A stretch of DNA of 64,000 nucleotides from Peptoniphilus faecalis (GTDB taxonomy: Bacteria; Bacillota; Clostridia; Tissierellales; Peptoniphilaceae). Both the position numbers and the translations under genes were made by a program. Location of the stretch: contig NZ_JABDSR010000004.1 of NCBI RefSeq assembly GCF_012976305.1, positions 103,201-167,200 on the forward strand. Direction: 5' to 3'. Of this stretch, positions 39,086 through 48,519 are shown piece by piece (the first letter of the stretch is position 1; each line of letters begins with the position of its first letter). The notes beneath the pieces are model-generated. The model did no database searches and had not been told where the DNA came from. It saw only the letters and a program-made list of their open reading frames with translations.

Positions 39086-39982
39086 ATGGATTTAAAGTTT
39101 AAAAATTATTTAATTTTAGCAGAAGAGTTCTTATTAGAAGGCGATAGCGATAAGGCGGAAGATTTGTTACTTAAATCTCTTAAATTTACTAACGATGAAG
39201 ATGCAGATGAGAGGATTTCTGTTTACTTTGAACTAGCTGATATATATCTCAAGGAAGAAAATTATGCTAGGGCAAAGTTTTATTTTGAAAAAATTTTGAG
39301 CATAAAGAAAATGGCAGGTGCTTTTTATGGGCTTGCAATAACAAATGACTTTATAGATGGAGATATAAATTATTCGATAAAAAATTATAAAAGAGCAATT
39401 GAACTAGATGACAATTATGATAGAGCGCACTATTACCTTGCCCATGCCTACGATAAAATTGGAAAAACTAATCTTGCTATAGAGGAATTTAAAAAAGTTC
39501 TTGCCATTGATGAATACGACTTTGTAACTTATAATGATTTAGGTTCAATTTATGAAATAGAAAATAAAAATGATTTAGCAGAAAAATTTGTGAAAAAATC
39601 TCTTGAGATAAAAGCGGATTATGGAAGAGCGCTATATAACATGGGAGTACTCTCAAAAAAGAAGGGCGACAACAAATTGGCTTTAAAATATTATTACGAA
39701 GCTATTGGAAAATTTGAAGATCCTTTTTTATTTTTAAATATGTCCGCAGTATATATTGAAGAAAAAGATTATAAATCTGCTATAAATATTTTAGATAGGG
39801 GATTAATGGATTTTCCAAATTCAGTGAACCTACATTATAATAAGGCTTGCTCCTTCTCATTACTTGGAGATGTTAAAAGAGCAAAGGAAGAAATTATAAA
39901 GGCAATAAAAATAAACGGCGATGCCTATACATGGGCAAAAACCGATGTCGATTTATGTGAAATTGTAAAGGAGTTAAAATGA
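39086..39982 (+). CDS. Tetratricopeptide-repeat protein
   Basis: About 298 residues made almost entirely of 34-residue helical TPR units, visible as repeating A/G-x3-Y/F and A-x4-P-like spacings (for example AHYYLAHAYDKIGKTNLAIE). No signal peptide or catalytic domain. The frame opens at a TTG at 39074, but GGAG at 39076-39079 serves the ATG at 39086. It overlaps map by 4 nt. Likely a protein-interaction scaffold; specific partner unknown. Confidence 0.8.
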   Translation: MDLKFKNYLILAEEFLLEGDSDKAEDLLLKSLKFTNDEDADERISVYFELADIYLKEENYARAKFYFEKILSIKKMAGAFYGLAITNDFIDGDINYSIKNYKRAIELDDNYDRAHYYLAHAYDKIGKTNLAIEEFKKVLAIDEYDFVTYNDLGSIYEIENKNDLAEKFVKKSLEIKADYGRALYNMGVLSKKKGDNKLALKYYYEAIGKFEDPFLFLNMSAVYIEEKDYKSAINILDRGLMDFPNSVNLHYNKACSFSLLGDVKRAKEEIIKAIKINGDAYTWAKTDVDLCEIVKELK

Positions 39983-40734
39983 TTATTATTAAAACAGAAG
40001 ACGAAATAAAAAAAATGCAAGTTGCAGGAAAAGTATTATCTGATGTACATCATAAACTTAGAGATCTTATAAAACCAGGCGTAAAAACTATTGAGATAGA
40101 TAGATTTGTAGAAAATTATTTAAAGGAAAGAGGAGCTTATCCTGAACAAAAAGGATATGAAGGCTATCCTTATTCAATTTGTGCATCTGTAAATGATGAG
40201 ATTTGCCACGGATTTCCATCAGAATATAAATTAAAAAATGGCGATATAATTACTGTTGATATGGTTGTAAATGTTGACGGATGGCTAGCTGATTCGGCAT
40301 GGTCCTATGAAGTTGGAGAAGTTTCTCCTGAAGCAAAAAAATTACTACAAGTTACTCGTGAGTCAATGTACAAGGGAATTGAAAAGGCTGTAATAGGAAA
40401 TAGACTTGGCGATATAGCAGCGGCAGTTCAAAAACATGCAGAAGAAAATGGCTACTCTATTGTAAGAGAATTTGTAGGTCATGGAATTGGTCAAGAAATG
40501 CACGAAGACCCTCAAGTTCTTCACTATGGAAAGCCTGGTCGTGGATTAAGATTACAAGAGGGGATGGTATTTACAATTGAGCCAATGATTAATATGGGGA
40601 AAAAGGAACTTACAATAGATGACAATGGTTGGACAGCAAGAACTAAGGACGGTTCTCTTTCTGCACAATATGAGCACCAAATTGCAATTACAAAGGATGG
40701 ACCAATAATAATTACTGACCAAGGCGATTGTTGA
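39979..40734 (+). CDS. map: Methionine aminopeptidase, type I
   Basis: Removes the N-terminal Met after deformylation. Metal ligands appear in the order DMVVNVDGWLADSA (two Asp), GHGIGQEMHEDP (His), FTIEPM (Glu) and AQYEHQIAIT (Glu). 251 residues. No N-terminal zinc-finger extension. Confidence 0.95.
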   Translation: MIIIKTEDEIKKMQVAGKVLSDVHHKLRDLIKPGVKTIEIDRFVENYLKERGAYPEQKGYEGYPYSICASVNDEICHGFPSEYKLKNGDIITVDMVVNVDGWLADSAWSYEVGEVSPEAKKLLQVTRESMYKGIEKAVIGNRLGDIAAAVQKHAEENGYSIVREFVGHGIGQEMHEDPQVLHYGKPGRGLRLQEGMVFTIEPMINMGKKELTIDDNGWTARTKDGSLSAQYEHQIAITKDGPIIITDQGDC

Positions 40735-40737
40735 TAA

Positions 40738-42102
40738 ATGAGAGAAGTAAATTTGTTAAAGGGAAATATTTTTTCTGCACTATTAAAAATGGCTTTACCA
40801 TTAATGGGTACTGCCTTTGTGCAAATGGCATATTCCTTAGTTGATTTAATGTGGCTTGGAAGACTTTCCACAGGAGCAGTTGCTGCTGTGGGAACTTGTT
40901 CCTTTTTAGTTTGGATTGCACAATCCATTACTCTTATTGCTAAAACGGGGATTTCTGTTGGACTTTCTCAGTCTTATGGCAAGGGAGATAGCGAAGGTTG
41001 CAAGAGTGTTTGGGTTTCTGGGTTTGTCTTAAATCTTATTTTTTGTCTAAGTCTTACAATTTTTTATATCGCTATGAGAAATAAAATTATTGGATTTTAT
41101 AATCTCGACAGAGATGTACACGCCATGGCAGTAGACTATCTTGTAATAATAAGTGGTGGACTAATTTTTACTTTTTTGAATCCAGTTTTATCAGCTGCAT
41201 TTTTTGCAAAGGGAAATTCAATAACTCCCTTTAAAATTTCAATAATTTCGCTAATTATAAATTTAATACTAGATCCCTTTTTAATTTTTGGAATTTCTAT
41301 TTTCCCTAAACTTGGTATTAAAGGCGCAGCAGCGGCAACTGTATTTGCACAAATGATTTCCACACTTTTATACTTACACATTGGATTAAAGTCACGAGAA
41401 ATATTTGTGCGAACTAATTACTTTAAAATGCCCGAGAAAAATTACTTTAAATCAATTTTAAATTTAGGATTTCCTGCCTCACTTCAATCCATGATCCACG
41501 CAATGGTAGGCATGGTTTTAAATAAATATATTTCGAGTTTTGGATCATTATACATTGCAGTTTATTCCATTGGGTCACAAATTGAATCGATTTCTTGGAT
41601 GACTGCTGATGGATTTTCTGTAGCATTTTCAGCTTTTTTTGGTCAAAATTTTGGTGCAAAAAATTATGACAGACTTCACGACGGAAGAAGAGAAGCAATG
41701 AAGATAGTAAATATAATTGGGATTTTTACTTCATTTTTGTTATTTTTCTTTGCTAGAAATTTATTTACACTTTTTATACCAAGGGACCCAATGGCTATTG
41801 TCAAGGGAATTGATTATCTAAAAATTATGGCTCTGTCACAGTATTTTATGGCATTGGAAATAGGAACTACGGGGATGTTAAATGGTTTGGGGCTTACAAA
41901 ATACCCTGCAATCAATGCAATGATATTAAATATTAGCAGGATACCTTTGGCACTAATTTTGATGCCAATTCTTGCAATTAATGGTATTTGGGTAGCTATG
42001 AGTTTATCATCTATTTTAAAGGGAATATTTTTAACTTTAATTTATTTTTATTTGCGTAAAAAGACAGATGGCTTTAGAATTAATTTGAAGACATATATTT
42101 GA
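40738..42102 (+). CDS. MATE-family multidrug efflux transporter
   Basis: 454 residues with about 12 hydrophobic segments in two MatE halves, starting LLKGNIFSALLKMALPLMGTA. Substrate unknown; members use Na+ or H+ gradients to export drugs or metabolites. It begins 3 nt after map with no convincing ribosome-binding site, so translation is probably coupled. Confidence 0.88.
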   Translation: MREVNLLKGNIFSALLKMALPLMGTAFVQMAYSLVDLMWLGRLSTGAVAAVGTCSFLVWIAQSITLIAKTGISVGLSQSYGKGDSEGCKSVWVSGFVLNLIFCLSLTIFYIAMRNKIIGFYNLDRDVHAMAVDYLVIISGGLIFTFLNPVLSAAFFAKGNSITPFKISIISLIINLILDPFLIFGISIFPKLGIKGAAAATVFAQMISTLLYLHIGLKSREIFVRTNYFKMPEKNYFKSILNLGFPASLQSMIHAMVGMVLNKYISSFGSLYIAVYSIGSQIESISWMTADGFSVAFSAFFGQNFGAKNYDRLHDGRREAMKIVNIIGIFTSFLLFFFARNLFTLFIPRDPMAIVKGIDYLKIMALSQYFMALEIGTTGMLNGLGLTKYPAINAMILNISRIPLALILMPILAINGIWVAMSLSSILKGIFLTLIYFYLRKKTDGFRINLKTYI

Positions 42103-42113
42103 AAGGAGACACA

Positions 42114-42719
42114 ATGTTAAAACAATTTGAAAAACCTGCAATTGGAGAAAAAATTGCGGTACTAAAGACAAGTAAGGGAGATATAAAAGTTAGATTATTT
42201 GAAGAAGCAGCACCTCTTGCTGTTGAAAATTTTATTTCATTAATAGAAGACAAGTATTATGATGGAATAATTTTCCACAGAGTTATCGAAAACTTTATGA
42301 TTCAAGGTGGAGATCCAAGTGGAACTGGTAGAGGTGGTGAAAGCAAATGGAAAAAACCTTTTAAAGATGAATTTGATGTAAACTTTAGAAACTTTAGAGG
42401 AGCACTTTCCATGGCAAATGCTGGTCCAAATACTAATGGTTCACAATTTTTTATAGTGCAAGGAGATAAACTTTCCGATGACATTTTAAGTCAAATGAAG
42501 GATGCCGGAGCTGAAAAAGGATATCCTGAAGAAATTATTGAAGCTTACGAAAAAGTTGGTGGAGCTTTTTGGCTTGATGGCAAGCACACTGTTTTCGGAC
42601 AAGTTTTTGAAGGAATGGATGTAGTTGACGATATTGCAAAATCAAAAGTTGGCTTTATGGATAAGCCTGTTTTTGATATTGTAATTGAAGCAGCAATAGT
42701 TACAGATTACCAAGGATAA
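42114..42719 (+). CDS. Cyclophilin-type peptidyl-prolyl isomerase
   Basis: Cytoplasmic cyclophilin with FHRVIENFMIQGGDPSGTGRGG (catalytic Arg) and GALSMANAGPNTNGSQFFI. No signal peptide. An insert follows position 125 (DAGAEKGYPEEIIEAYEKVG) before HTVFGQVFEGMDVVD. The frame opens at 42099, but the AAAGGAGA at 42103-42109 serves the ATG at 42114, giving 201 residues. Confidence 0.92.
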   Translation: MLKQFEKPAIGEKIAVLKTSKGDIKVRLFEEAAPLAVENFISLIEDKYYDGIIFHRVIENFMIQGGDPSGTGRGGESKWKKPFKDEFDVNFRNFRGALSMANAGPNTNGSQFFIVQGDKLSDDILSQMKDAGAEKGYPEEIIEAYEKVGGAFWLDGKHTVFGQVFEGMDVVDDIAKSKVGFMDKPVFDIVIEAAIVTDYQG

Positions 42720-42722
42720 ATT

Positions 42723-43325
42723 ATGCATCAATATAGAGGAAGAATGATTTTACACACTGGTTCAATGTTTTCTGGGAAGACTAGCTCGCTTGAAAAGGAC
42801 TTGAAGAGATTTTCAATTGCAAATTATAAAGTCATTGCCTTCAAACCAATGCTTGACAAAAGGTATTCAAGAGAAGAAATTGTTACTCATGATAAAATTT
42901 CTCTAAAAGCGATTGAAATTGAGTCTATAAAAGAAATTTTAGATTATGCAGAGAAAAATTCACCACAAGTAATTGGAATAGATGAAGTTCAGTTTTTAAA
43001 AGATGATCCAAAAGTTGTATTAGAAAATTTAGAAAAAATGTTAGAGATGGGAATTACAATTGTAATGGCAGGTCTCGATATGGATTATATGGCTGAGCCC
43101 TTTGAAATTGTAAAAGAAATCATGCCAAAGACAGATTATTTAAACAAACATCATGCGGTTTGTAAAAGATGTGGGACAGACGCTTGGGTCTCTCATAGAA
43201 AGATAAAAAGTAACAATAGAGTTGAGCTTGGAGCAGTAGAAGAATACGAACCCCTTTGCAGAAGATGTTACAAAGAAGCAATTGCTGAAGACAAATTAAA
43301 AGAAAATCAAGAAAAGTTTTTATAA
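42723..43325 (+). CDS. tdk: Thymidine kinase
   Basis: Salvage kinase of the small (type II) class, 200 residues. Walker A GSMFSGKTSS at residues 13-22, IGIDEVQFL, and the lasso domain with a zinc site CKRCGTDAW...CRRCYKEA. The start is ATG 42723, 3 nt after the isomerase stop. Confidence 0.93.
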   Translation: MHQYRGRMILHTGSMFSGKTSSLEKDLKRFSIANYKVIAFKPMLDKRYSREEIVTHDKISLKAIEIESIKEILDYAEKNSPQVIGIDEVQFLKDDPKVVLENLEKMLEMGITIVMAGLDMDYMAEPFEIVKEIMPKTDYLNKHHAVCKRCGTDAWVSHRKIKSNNRVELGAVEEYEPLCRRCYKEAIAEDKLKENQEKFL

Positions 43326-43329
43326 AGCA

Positions 43330-43386
43330 TTGACAACCTCTAATCATTTGATTAAAATTTAAGTAAATGATTAGAGGTGTTTTTTT
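43330..43386 (+). promoter_or_regulatory. psuK promoter overlapped by a 14-bp inverted repeat (operator or attenuator)
   Basis: TTGACA (43330-43335) and TAAAAT (43353-43358) are exactly 17 bases apart. A perfect inverted repeat ACCTCTAATCATTT (43336-43349) / AAATGATTAGAGGT (43365-43378) has its left arm filling the spacer and its right arm at the expected transcription start. It includes most of the AGAGGTG Shine-Dalgarno at 43373-43379. Read-through RNA from tdk would form the hairpin followed by GTTTTTTT, i.e. a terminator. Operator for the HTH-containing PsuK or another regulator is an inference. Confidence 0.7.
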
Positions 43387-44452
43387 GACTCCAAGAGAAA
43401 AAGAAATTATAAATCTTTTGAAAAAGAATCCTGGAATTTCACAACAAGAAATTGCCGACGAATTAAATATCACGAGGTCAGGTGTATCCACTCATATAAA
43501 TAATTTGATGAGTTCTGGATATATTTTAGGTAGAGGATATATTCTTAGAGAAGATACCTATGTTGCGGTTCTAGGTGGGTGCAATATGGATATTATTGGT
43601 TATTCCTTTGACAATTTAAAGGTGAGAGATTCAAATCCAGGAAAGATTAAATATTCTAGTGGCGGCGTTGGGAGAAATATTTGTGAAAATTTAGCAAGGC
43701 TTGGCATAAATACAACTTTTCTTTCGGTTTTAGGAAAAGATGATGCAGCCAAAAATATTTTAGATGAGCTAAATCACATAAATGTCGACAGTTCCAAAAT
43801 TCTAATATCTGAGGGAATTACTCCTCATTATCTGGCGATTTTAGATGAAGAGAAGGATATGTATGTAGCAATTGCCGACATGGATCTTTTAAAAAATATA
43901 GATAAAGATTATATTGATAAGAATAAAAAAATTATTGAAAATGCTGAATTTACAATAATTGATACAAATTTAGAAGAGGAAACTTTAGATTATATTCTAA
44001 AAAATATAAAGGGTAAATTTTTAATCGACGGAGTTTCCACAAAAAAGGTAATAAAAATTAAGAATTTATTGAATAAAATTGATTTCTTAAAAGTAAATAA
44101 TTACGAGGCAAAGGCTCTTTCTGGTTTAGATACAGACAATATTAATAGCCTTGGAGAAGATTTAATAGATAAAGGTTTAAAAAGTCTTGTAATAACAGCT
44201 GGCAGTAGGGGAGCTTTTTATTTTGAAAAAGATTTTAAAAGGGTTAGAAAACCTGATCCAGTAAAAGTTGTAAGTGCAAGTGGAGCAGGTGATGCTTTTA
44301 TGGCAGGATATGCCTATGGACTATACAATGATTTTGATATAGATAAGAGAATGAAAGCGGCAGAAGCTGCTGCTAGGATTGTTTTAAAAAGTGCTAATTC
44401 ATGTTCAAAGGACATGAATGAAAATAATTTAAAAGGAGAAATTTATGATTAA
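43385..44452 (+). CDS. psuK: Pseudouridine kinase-like PfkB protein with N-terminal HTH
   Basis: A winged HTH (residues 1-55: REKEIINLLKKNPGISQQEI...RSGVSTHINNL) is fused to a PfkB sugar-kinase domain with GGVGRNICENLARLG and the catalytic SASGAGDAFMAGYAYG. The PsuG partner follows with an 8-nt overlap, so the substrate is probably pseudouridine. An ATG at 43367 lies inside the right arm of the hairpin with no ribosome-binding site. TTG at 43385 has AGAGGTG 5 nt upstream and is preferred (355 residues). The HTH suggests it may control its own promoter. Confidence 0.88.
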   Translation: MTPREKEIINLLKKNPGISQQEIADELNITRSGVSTHINNLMSSGYILGRGYILREDTYVAVLGGCNMDIIGYSFDNLKVRDSNPGKIKYSSGGVGRNICENLARLGINTTFLSVLGKDDAAKNILDELNHINVDSSKILISEGITPHYLAILDEEKDMYVAIADMDLLKNIDKDYIDKNKKIIENAEFTIIDTNLEEETLDYILKNIKGKFLIDGVSTKKVIKIKNLLNKIDFLKVNNYEAKALSGLDTDNINSLGEDLIDKGLKSLVITAGSRGAFYFEKDFKRVRKPDPVKVVSASGAGDAFMAGYAYGLYNDFDIDKRMKAAEAAARIVLKSANSCSKDMNENNLKGEIYD

Positions 44453-45368
44453 TAATGAAATGCTAAAAAAATATGTTGAGTATAATGATGAAGTGAAAGA
44501 TGCTATGGAAAAGGGAAAACCAATAGTTGCACTTGAATCTACAATAATCTCTCATGGGATGCCCTATCCTCAAAATATTGAGACAGCAAAGGCTTGTGAG
44601 AAAATCATAAGAGAAGGGGGAGCTATTCCTGCAACAACTGCAATTATAGGTGGAAAAATTAAAATTGGTTTAAATGATGAAGAATTAGAATTTATGGCAA
44701 AATCAAAGGACATTATAAAAACATCAAGAAGAGACTTTGCCTATATTGTTTCTCGTGGATTAAATGGTGCTACAACAGTAGCATCAACAATTATTGCATC
44801 AAGACTTGCTGGAATTAAAATTTTTGTAACTGGAGGACTTGGTGGCGTTCACAGACATGCTGAAACTACTTTTGACATCTCAAGGGATCTTGATGAACTT
44901 GCATCAAATGATATTATGATAGTTTGTGCAGGATGCAAATCAATTCTAGATATTGGACTTACTCTTGAATACCTTGAAACTAAGGGAGTACCAGTATTTG
45001 GTTATCAAACAGACTATATGCCAGCTTTTTTTACAAGAAAGAGTGAATTTAAAGTTGATTATAATATCAAAAATCCTAAAGAAGCAGCGGATGCAGCTAA
45101 TACTCAATGGAATTTAGGATTACAAGGTGGAATTCTTCTTACAAATCCAATTCCTGAAGAGGATTCAATGGATGAAGATAAAATTAATTCTGCAATAGAA
45201 AAAGCTCTTTTAGAAGCTGAAGAAAAGGGAATTCACGGAAAAGAAACAACGCCATTCTTACTTTCAAAAGTTCTTGAAGTAACAGAAGGAAAATCACTTG
45301 AAGCAAATATTGCCCTTGTAAAAAATAATGCAAGATTAGGTGCTGAAGTTGCAAAATACCTTTACTAA
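44445..45368 (+). CDS. psuG: Pseudouridine-5'-phosphate glycosidase
   Basis: Cleaves pseudouridine 5'-phosphate to uracil and ribose 5-phosphate. ALESTIISHGMPYPQN (residues 28-42), GGLGGVHRHAETTFDISRDL and AGCKSILDIGLTLEYLET are typical of the IndA/PsuG family. 307 residues. AAGGAG upstream of the ATG. Together with PsuK it forms a full catabolic route from RNA-derived pseudouridine. Confidence 0.94.
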   Translation: MINNEMLKKYVEYNDEVKDAMEKGKPIVALESTIISHGMPYPQNIETAKACEKIIREGGAIPATTAIIGGKIKIGLNDEELEFMAKSKDIIKTSRRDFAYIVSRGLNGATTVASTIIASRLAGIKIFVTGGLGGVHRHAETTFDISRDLDELASNDIMIVCAGCKSILDIGLTLEYLETKGVPVFGYQTDYMPAFFTRKSEFKVDYNIKNPKEAADAANTQWNLGLQGGILLTNPIPEEDSMDEDKINSAIEKALLEAEEKGIHGKETTPFLLSKVLEVTEGKSLEANIALVKNNARLGAEVAKYLY

Positions 45369-45852
45369 TTCAAAGAAAGTTTCTGAATCAAAGGTTGTTT
45401 TCACTTACGGAGTAATGCCAACAGATTTAAACACTGGAGGCACAATGTATGGGGCAAGAATTTTTGAAATTGCTGATCACAGTTCTGGAACTTGTGCTAT
45501 AAGGCATACTAGGGGAAGAGTCGCTACAATTTCTTGTGACAACTTAACATTTTTAAAGCCAATTAATCTAGGAGATTTTTTAACTGCGACTACATTTATA
45601 TCTGGAGTGGGAAATTCATCTGTTGAAGTTTTTACAAAGTTTACAAAGGAAAAATCAATGACAGGCGAGACAGAACTTGCAGCTTTCTGTTTTTTGACCT
45701 TTAAATGTAAAGGGACAGATTCAGGAAAAATTCCTGCTATAATTGGAGAAACTCTCGAAGAGAAAAATATCATTGAAGGATATGAAAATCGAAGAGAAAT
45801 AAATAAGATAAGACAGAGAAATAATGCTCAGATAAAGGAGTTTCTAAAATAG
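45340..45852 (+). CDS. Hotdog-fold acyl-CoA thioesterase (YkhA-like)
   Basis: About 170 residues. TDLNTGGTMYGARIFEIADHSSGTCAIRH followed by DNLTFLKPINLGDFLT matches the acyl-CoA thioesterase hotdog helix and the conserved Asn/Gly-rich loop. Substrate chain length unknown. The start is uncertain: GTG 45340 (29 nt inside psuG) or TTG 45349; neither has a strong ribosome-binding site. Confidence 0.75.
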   Translation: MLKLQNTFTNSKKVSESKVVFTYGVMPTDLNTGGTMYGARIFEIADHSSGTCAIRHTRGRVATISCDNLTFLKPINLGDFLTATTFISGVGNSSVEVFTKFTKEKSMTGETELAAFCFLTFKCKGTDSGKIPAIIGETLEEKNIIEGYENRREINKIRQRNNAQIKEFLK

Positions 45853-45867
45853 ATTAATCATAAAATT

Positions 45868-45889
45868 GCACCACTTTGGTGCTTTTTTT
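45868..45889 (+). terminator. Terminator after the thioesterase gene
   Basis: GCACCA / TGGTGC stem with a CTT loop, then seven T. Confidence 0.92.
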
Positions 45890-45954
45890 ACTTAATTTAA
45901 AATATTTTAAAATTAAATAATTTTATATATCAAAGTAAAAAATTTAATTTCTTA

Positions 45955-45963
45955 TGTTATAAT
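45955..45963 (+). promoter_or_regulatory. Extended -10 promoter of the DUF503 gene
   Basis: TGTTATAAT (45955-45963). The ATG of the next gene is 8 nt downstream, where transcription is expected to start, suggesting a leaderless or near-leaderless mRNA. Confidence 0.55.
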
Positions 45964-45970
45964 TTTAATT

Positions 45971-46252
45971 ATGATAATAGGAATATGTACTTGCGAAATA
46001 TTTATTTACAATGCAAATTCTTTGAAATCAAAGAGATCCGTTGTAAAAAGTATTGTCGAGAAATCAAAAAATAGATTTAATGTATCAATTGCTGAAGTTG
46101 GCGAGAATGACAAGTGGCAAAAAAGTGTAATAGGATTTGCTACGGTATCCAATGACAAAAAAATTGTGGATGAAACTATGGAAAACGTAATACAATTTTT
46201 TAATAGCTACAGTGAAATTGAAATTATGAATATAGAAAAAGAAATTTTGTAA
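45971..46252 (+). CDS. DUF503 family protein (YlxP-like)
   Basis: 93 residues, matching the DUF503/YlxP family: a short alpha-beta protein with KSKRSVVKSIVEKSKNRFNVSIAEVG and SVIGFATVSND. Function unknown; in other Bacillota it sits near ribosome-maturation genes. No Shine-Dalgarno sequence precedes the ATG. Followed 10 nt later by nth. Confidence 0.85.
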   Translation: MIIGICTCEIFIYNANSLKSKRSVVKSIVEKSKNRFNVSIAEVGENDKWQKSVIGFATVSNDKKIVDETMENVIQFFNSYSEIEIMNIEKEIL

Positions 46253-46262
46253 GAGGAGGAAT

Positions 46263-46907
46263 ATGAAGGATATTTTAACTCATGAAGAGGCGGAAAAATG
46301 CCTAGACATATTAGAAGAAACTTACCCAGATGCACATTGCGAACTTGAACATAATAGTCCCTATGAACTTTTAGTTGCAACAATATTATCGGCACAATGC
46401 ACAGATATTAGAGTCAATAAAGTTACTAGAGAGATGTTTAAAAAATATAATACTCCAAAAGATTTTGCTTATATGGACATAAAAAAACTTGAAAGCCTAA
46501 TAAAGGAATGTGGAATTTATAGAAATAAGGCAAAAAATATTAAGGCAAGCTCAAGTGTCATTTTGGAAGAATATAATGGTGAAGTTCCAAATACAATTGA
46601 AGAACTTATGAAGCTACCAGGAGTTGGCAAAAAAACAGCTAATGTTGTTGCATCGACTGCTTTTGGTGTGCCTGCAATTGCAGTTGATACTCATGTTTTC
46701 AGAGTTAGCAATAGAATTGGATTTGTTCACGAAAAAAATGTAGAAGCTACTGAAAGGGCACTTCAAAATAAAATTGATAAAAATAGATGGACTAAGGCTC
46801 ATCATTTGTTTATATTTCATGGAAGAAGATGTTGCACCGCAAGAAATCCAAAGTGTGAAATTTGCACCATAAATAAAATTTGTAGATATTATGAGGGTGA
46901 TAGTTGA
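46263..46907 (+). CDS. nth: Endonuclease III
   Basis: DNA glycosylase/AP lyase for oxidised pyrimidines. The helix-hairpin-helix with catalytic Lys reads LPGVGKKTANVVAS, and the catalytic Asp is in AVDTHVFRVSNR. The 4Fe-4S loop CX6CX2CX5C is visible at the end as CTARNPKCEICTINKIC. 214 residues. AGAGGAGG upstream. Confidence 0.95.
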   Translation: MKDILTHEEAEKCLDILEETYPDAHCELEHNSPYELLVATILSAQCTDIRVNKVTREMFKKYNTPKDFAYMDIKKLESLIKECGIYRNKAKNIKASSSVILEEYNGEVPNTIEELMKLPGVGKKTANVVASTAFGVPAIAVDTHVFRVSNRIGFVHEKNVEATERALQNKIDKNRWTKAHHLFIFHGRRCCTARNPKCEICTINKICRYYEGDS

Positions 46908-48301
46908 TGGAAAATTTAGGAACAAAAATTCTAAATATTAATAAAAAGATATTAATTACAATTGCAATTATTTTGATGATTATTTTTATGTCTGTTATTT
47001 ATTTCACTCAAGAATATGTAAATCCAAATATACACAGAGGTATAAAAATCGAAGGTGTAGATGTCTCAAATTTATCAAAAGAGGAAGCATTAAAAGAAGT
47101 TAAGACAGTTACAGATGAAATAATTAAAAATAAAGTGGTTAATTTTTATTATGATGATATTAATTTATCTGTTCCATTAAGGGATTTTGGTTATGAATTA
47201 AATTTGCATGATGCCGTAAATTCAGCCTTTAATTATGGACGAAGTGAAAATTTATTTTATAATTATTTTGATATAGTTAAGAGTTCAATATTTAAAAAGA
47301 ATTTTATTGCAAAATCATATATAAATGATGCAAAACGAGAAAAAATAATTCTTGACATGGGAAATAAAGTTTTTAAAAAACCTGTCGATGCCCATCCTAT
47401 TATTAATACCGATAGAAGTTTAAAAATTGCAGAATCTGAAATTGGAAGATACATGGATATTGACGAAGCAAAAAAACTTATTAATTTAGATATTTTAAAT
47501 GAAGAAAAAATAGAACTTCCAGTTTACAAAACTGAGCCAAAAATTTATTCAAATTATTACGAAGGGATAGACAAAGAACTTGGCAACTTTGAAACAGACT
47601 ATTCATCTTCAGCGAAAAATAGAAAGGAAAATATTAAGATTGCTGCATCAAAATTCAATAACATGAAATTAAATCCAGGAGATGAAGTTTCTTTTAACGA
47701 TGTCATTGGAGAAATTTCCCCAGAAACAGGATTTAAGAATGCAACTGTAATTGTTGGTGGAGAATATGAAGATGGAATTGGTGGAGGAATTTGCCAAGTA
47801 TCTACAACTCTATATAATTCATTAATATTATCAGATCTTGAAATTACAGAAAGACATAATCATTCAAGACCTATCCACTATGTTGATCTTGGCACAGATG
47901 CTGCAGTTGCAAGAGGTTATAAGGATTTAAAATTTAAAAATAATACTAATAATCCAATTTTAATTTTGTCAGAAGCTAATGGCGAAAAATTAAATTTTAA
48001 AATTTTAGGAAATGCCGCAGATAGGGATTATGAAATAAAAATAATTCCTAAACTTTTAGAAACAGTAGGTCCAGGAGTTGACACAATTTATTCAGATGAA
48101 TTACCAGAAGGGGAATCAACGGTAAAAGATAGGGGAGCTAGAGGTTATTCTTACAAAACTTATAAAGAAATAATAAAAAATGGCGAAGTTATTGAAAATA
48201 AAGAAATTTCAAAATCCTACTATTTACCAAAGGATAAAATTGTAGTTGTGGGAACAGGAACATCAAATAGCAATGATGATAAGGATAAGGATAAAGATTG
48301 A
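46907..48301 (+). CDS. VanW-family membrane-anchored cell-wall protein
   Basis: 464 residues. A short basic N-terminus and one membrane span (about residues 14-34) are followed by a PG-binding-4-type domain (about 45-210). A VanW domain (about 240-370) includes NPGDEVSFNDVIGEISPETGF and GGGICQVSTTLYNS. A G5-like or beta segment follows, with an Asp/Lys-rich end. Presumably extracellular and cell-wall associated; molecular function unknown. It overlaps the nth stop. TTG 46904 is an alternative start. Confidence 0.85.
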   Translation: MENLGTKILNINKKILITIAIILMIIFMSVIYFTQEYVNPNIHRGIKIEGVDVSNLSKEEALKEVKTVTDEIIKNKVVNFYYDDINLSVPLRDFGYELNLHDAVNSAFNYGRSENLFYNYFDIVKSSIFKKNFIAKSYINDAKREKIILDMGNKVFKKPVDAHPIINTDRSLKIAESEIGRYMDIDEAKKLINLDILNEEKIELPVYKTEPKIYSNYYEGIDKELGNFETDYSSSAKNRKENIKIAASKFNNMKLNPGDEVSFNDVIGEISPETGFKNATVIVGGEYEDGIGGGICQVSTTLYNSLILSDLEITERHNHSRPIHYVDLGTDAAVARGYKDLKFKNNTNNPILILSEANGEKLNFKILGNAADRDYEIKIIPKLLETVGPGVDTIYSDELPEGESTVKDRGARGYSYKTYKEIIKNGEVIENKEISKSYYLPKDKIVVVGTGTSNSNDDKDKDKD

Positions 48302-48327
48302 TAAGAGCATAAGCTCTTATTTTTTTA
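48301..48327 (+). terminator. Terminator after the VanW-like gene
   Basis: ATAAGAGC / GCTCTTAT with an ATAA loop and a run of eight T. Confidence 0.9.
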
Positions 48328-48504
48328 TCTGTATTTCCTCATATTGTTTATCCTTTCGTTTTTTTTAGTGTAAAATATTTGTAGCGATTTATAATTGGTT
48401 TTGATTTTTACTTGCCTTTGCAAACACTATTTTATCATATACTGTGCATTATTTTTTCTTGCATTATATTATAAATTCAAGACATATAAAAATACTTGTA
48501 GTTG

Positions 48505-48513
48505 TGATAAAAT
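48505..48513 (+). promoter_or_regulatory. Extended -10 promoter next to a start codon
   Basis: TGATAAAAT (48505-48513) is 6 nt from the ATG at 48520. As with the DUF503 gene, transcription would start at or beside the start codon. Confidence 0.5.
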
Positions 48514-48519
48514 AGCATT

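Noticed and set aside
43336..43386. Simple terminator of tdk as the only reading
   Set aside because: The same repeat overlaps a good TTGACA-17-TAAAAT promoter and the psuK Shine-Dalgarno, so termination alone does not explain it; kept as a regulatory element.
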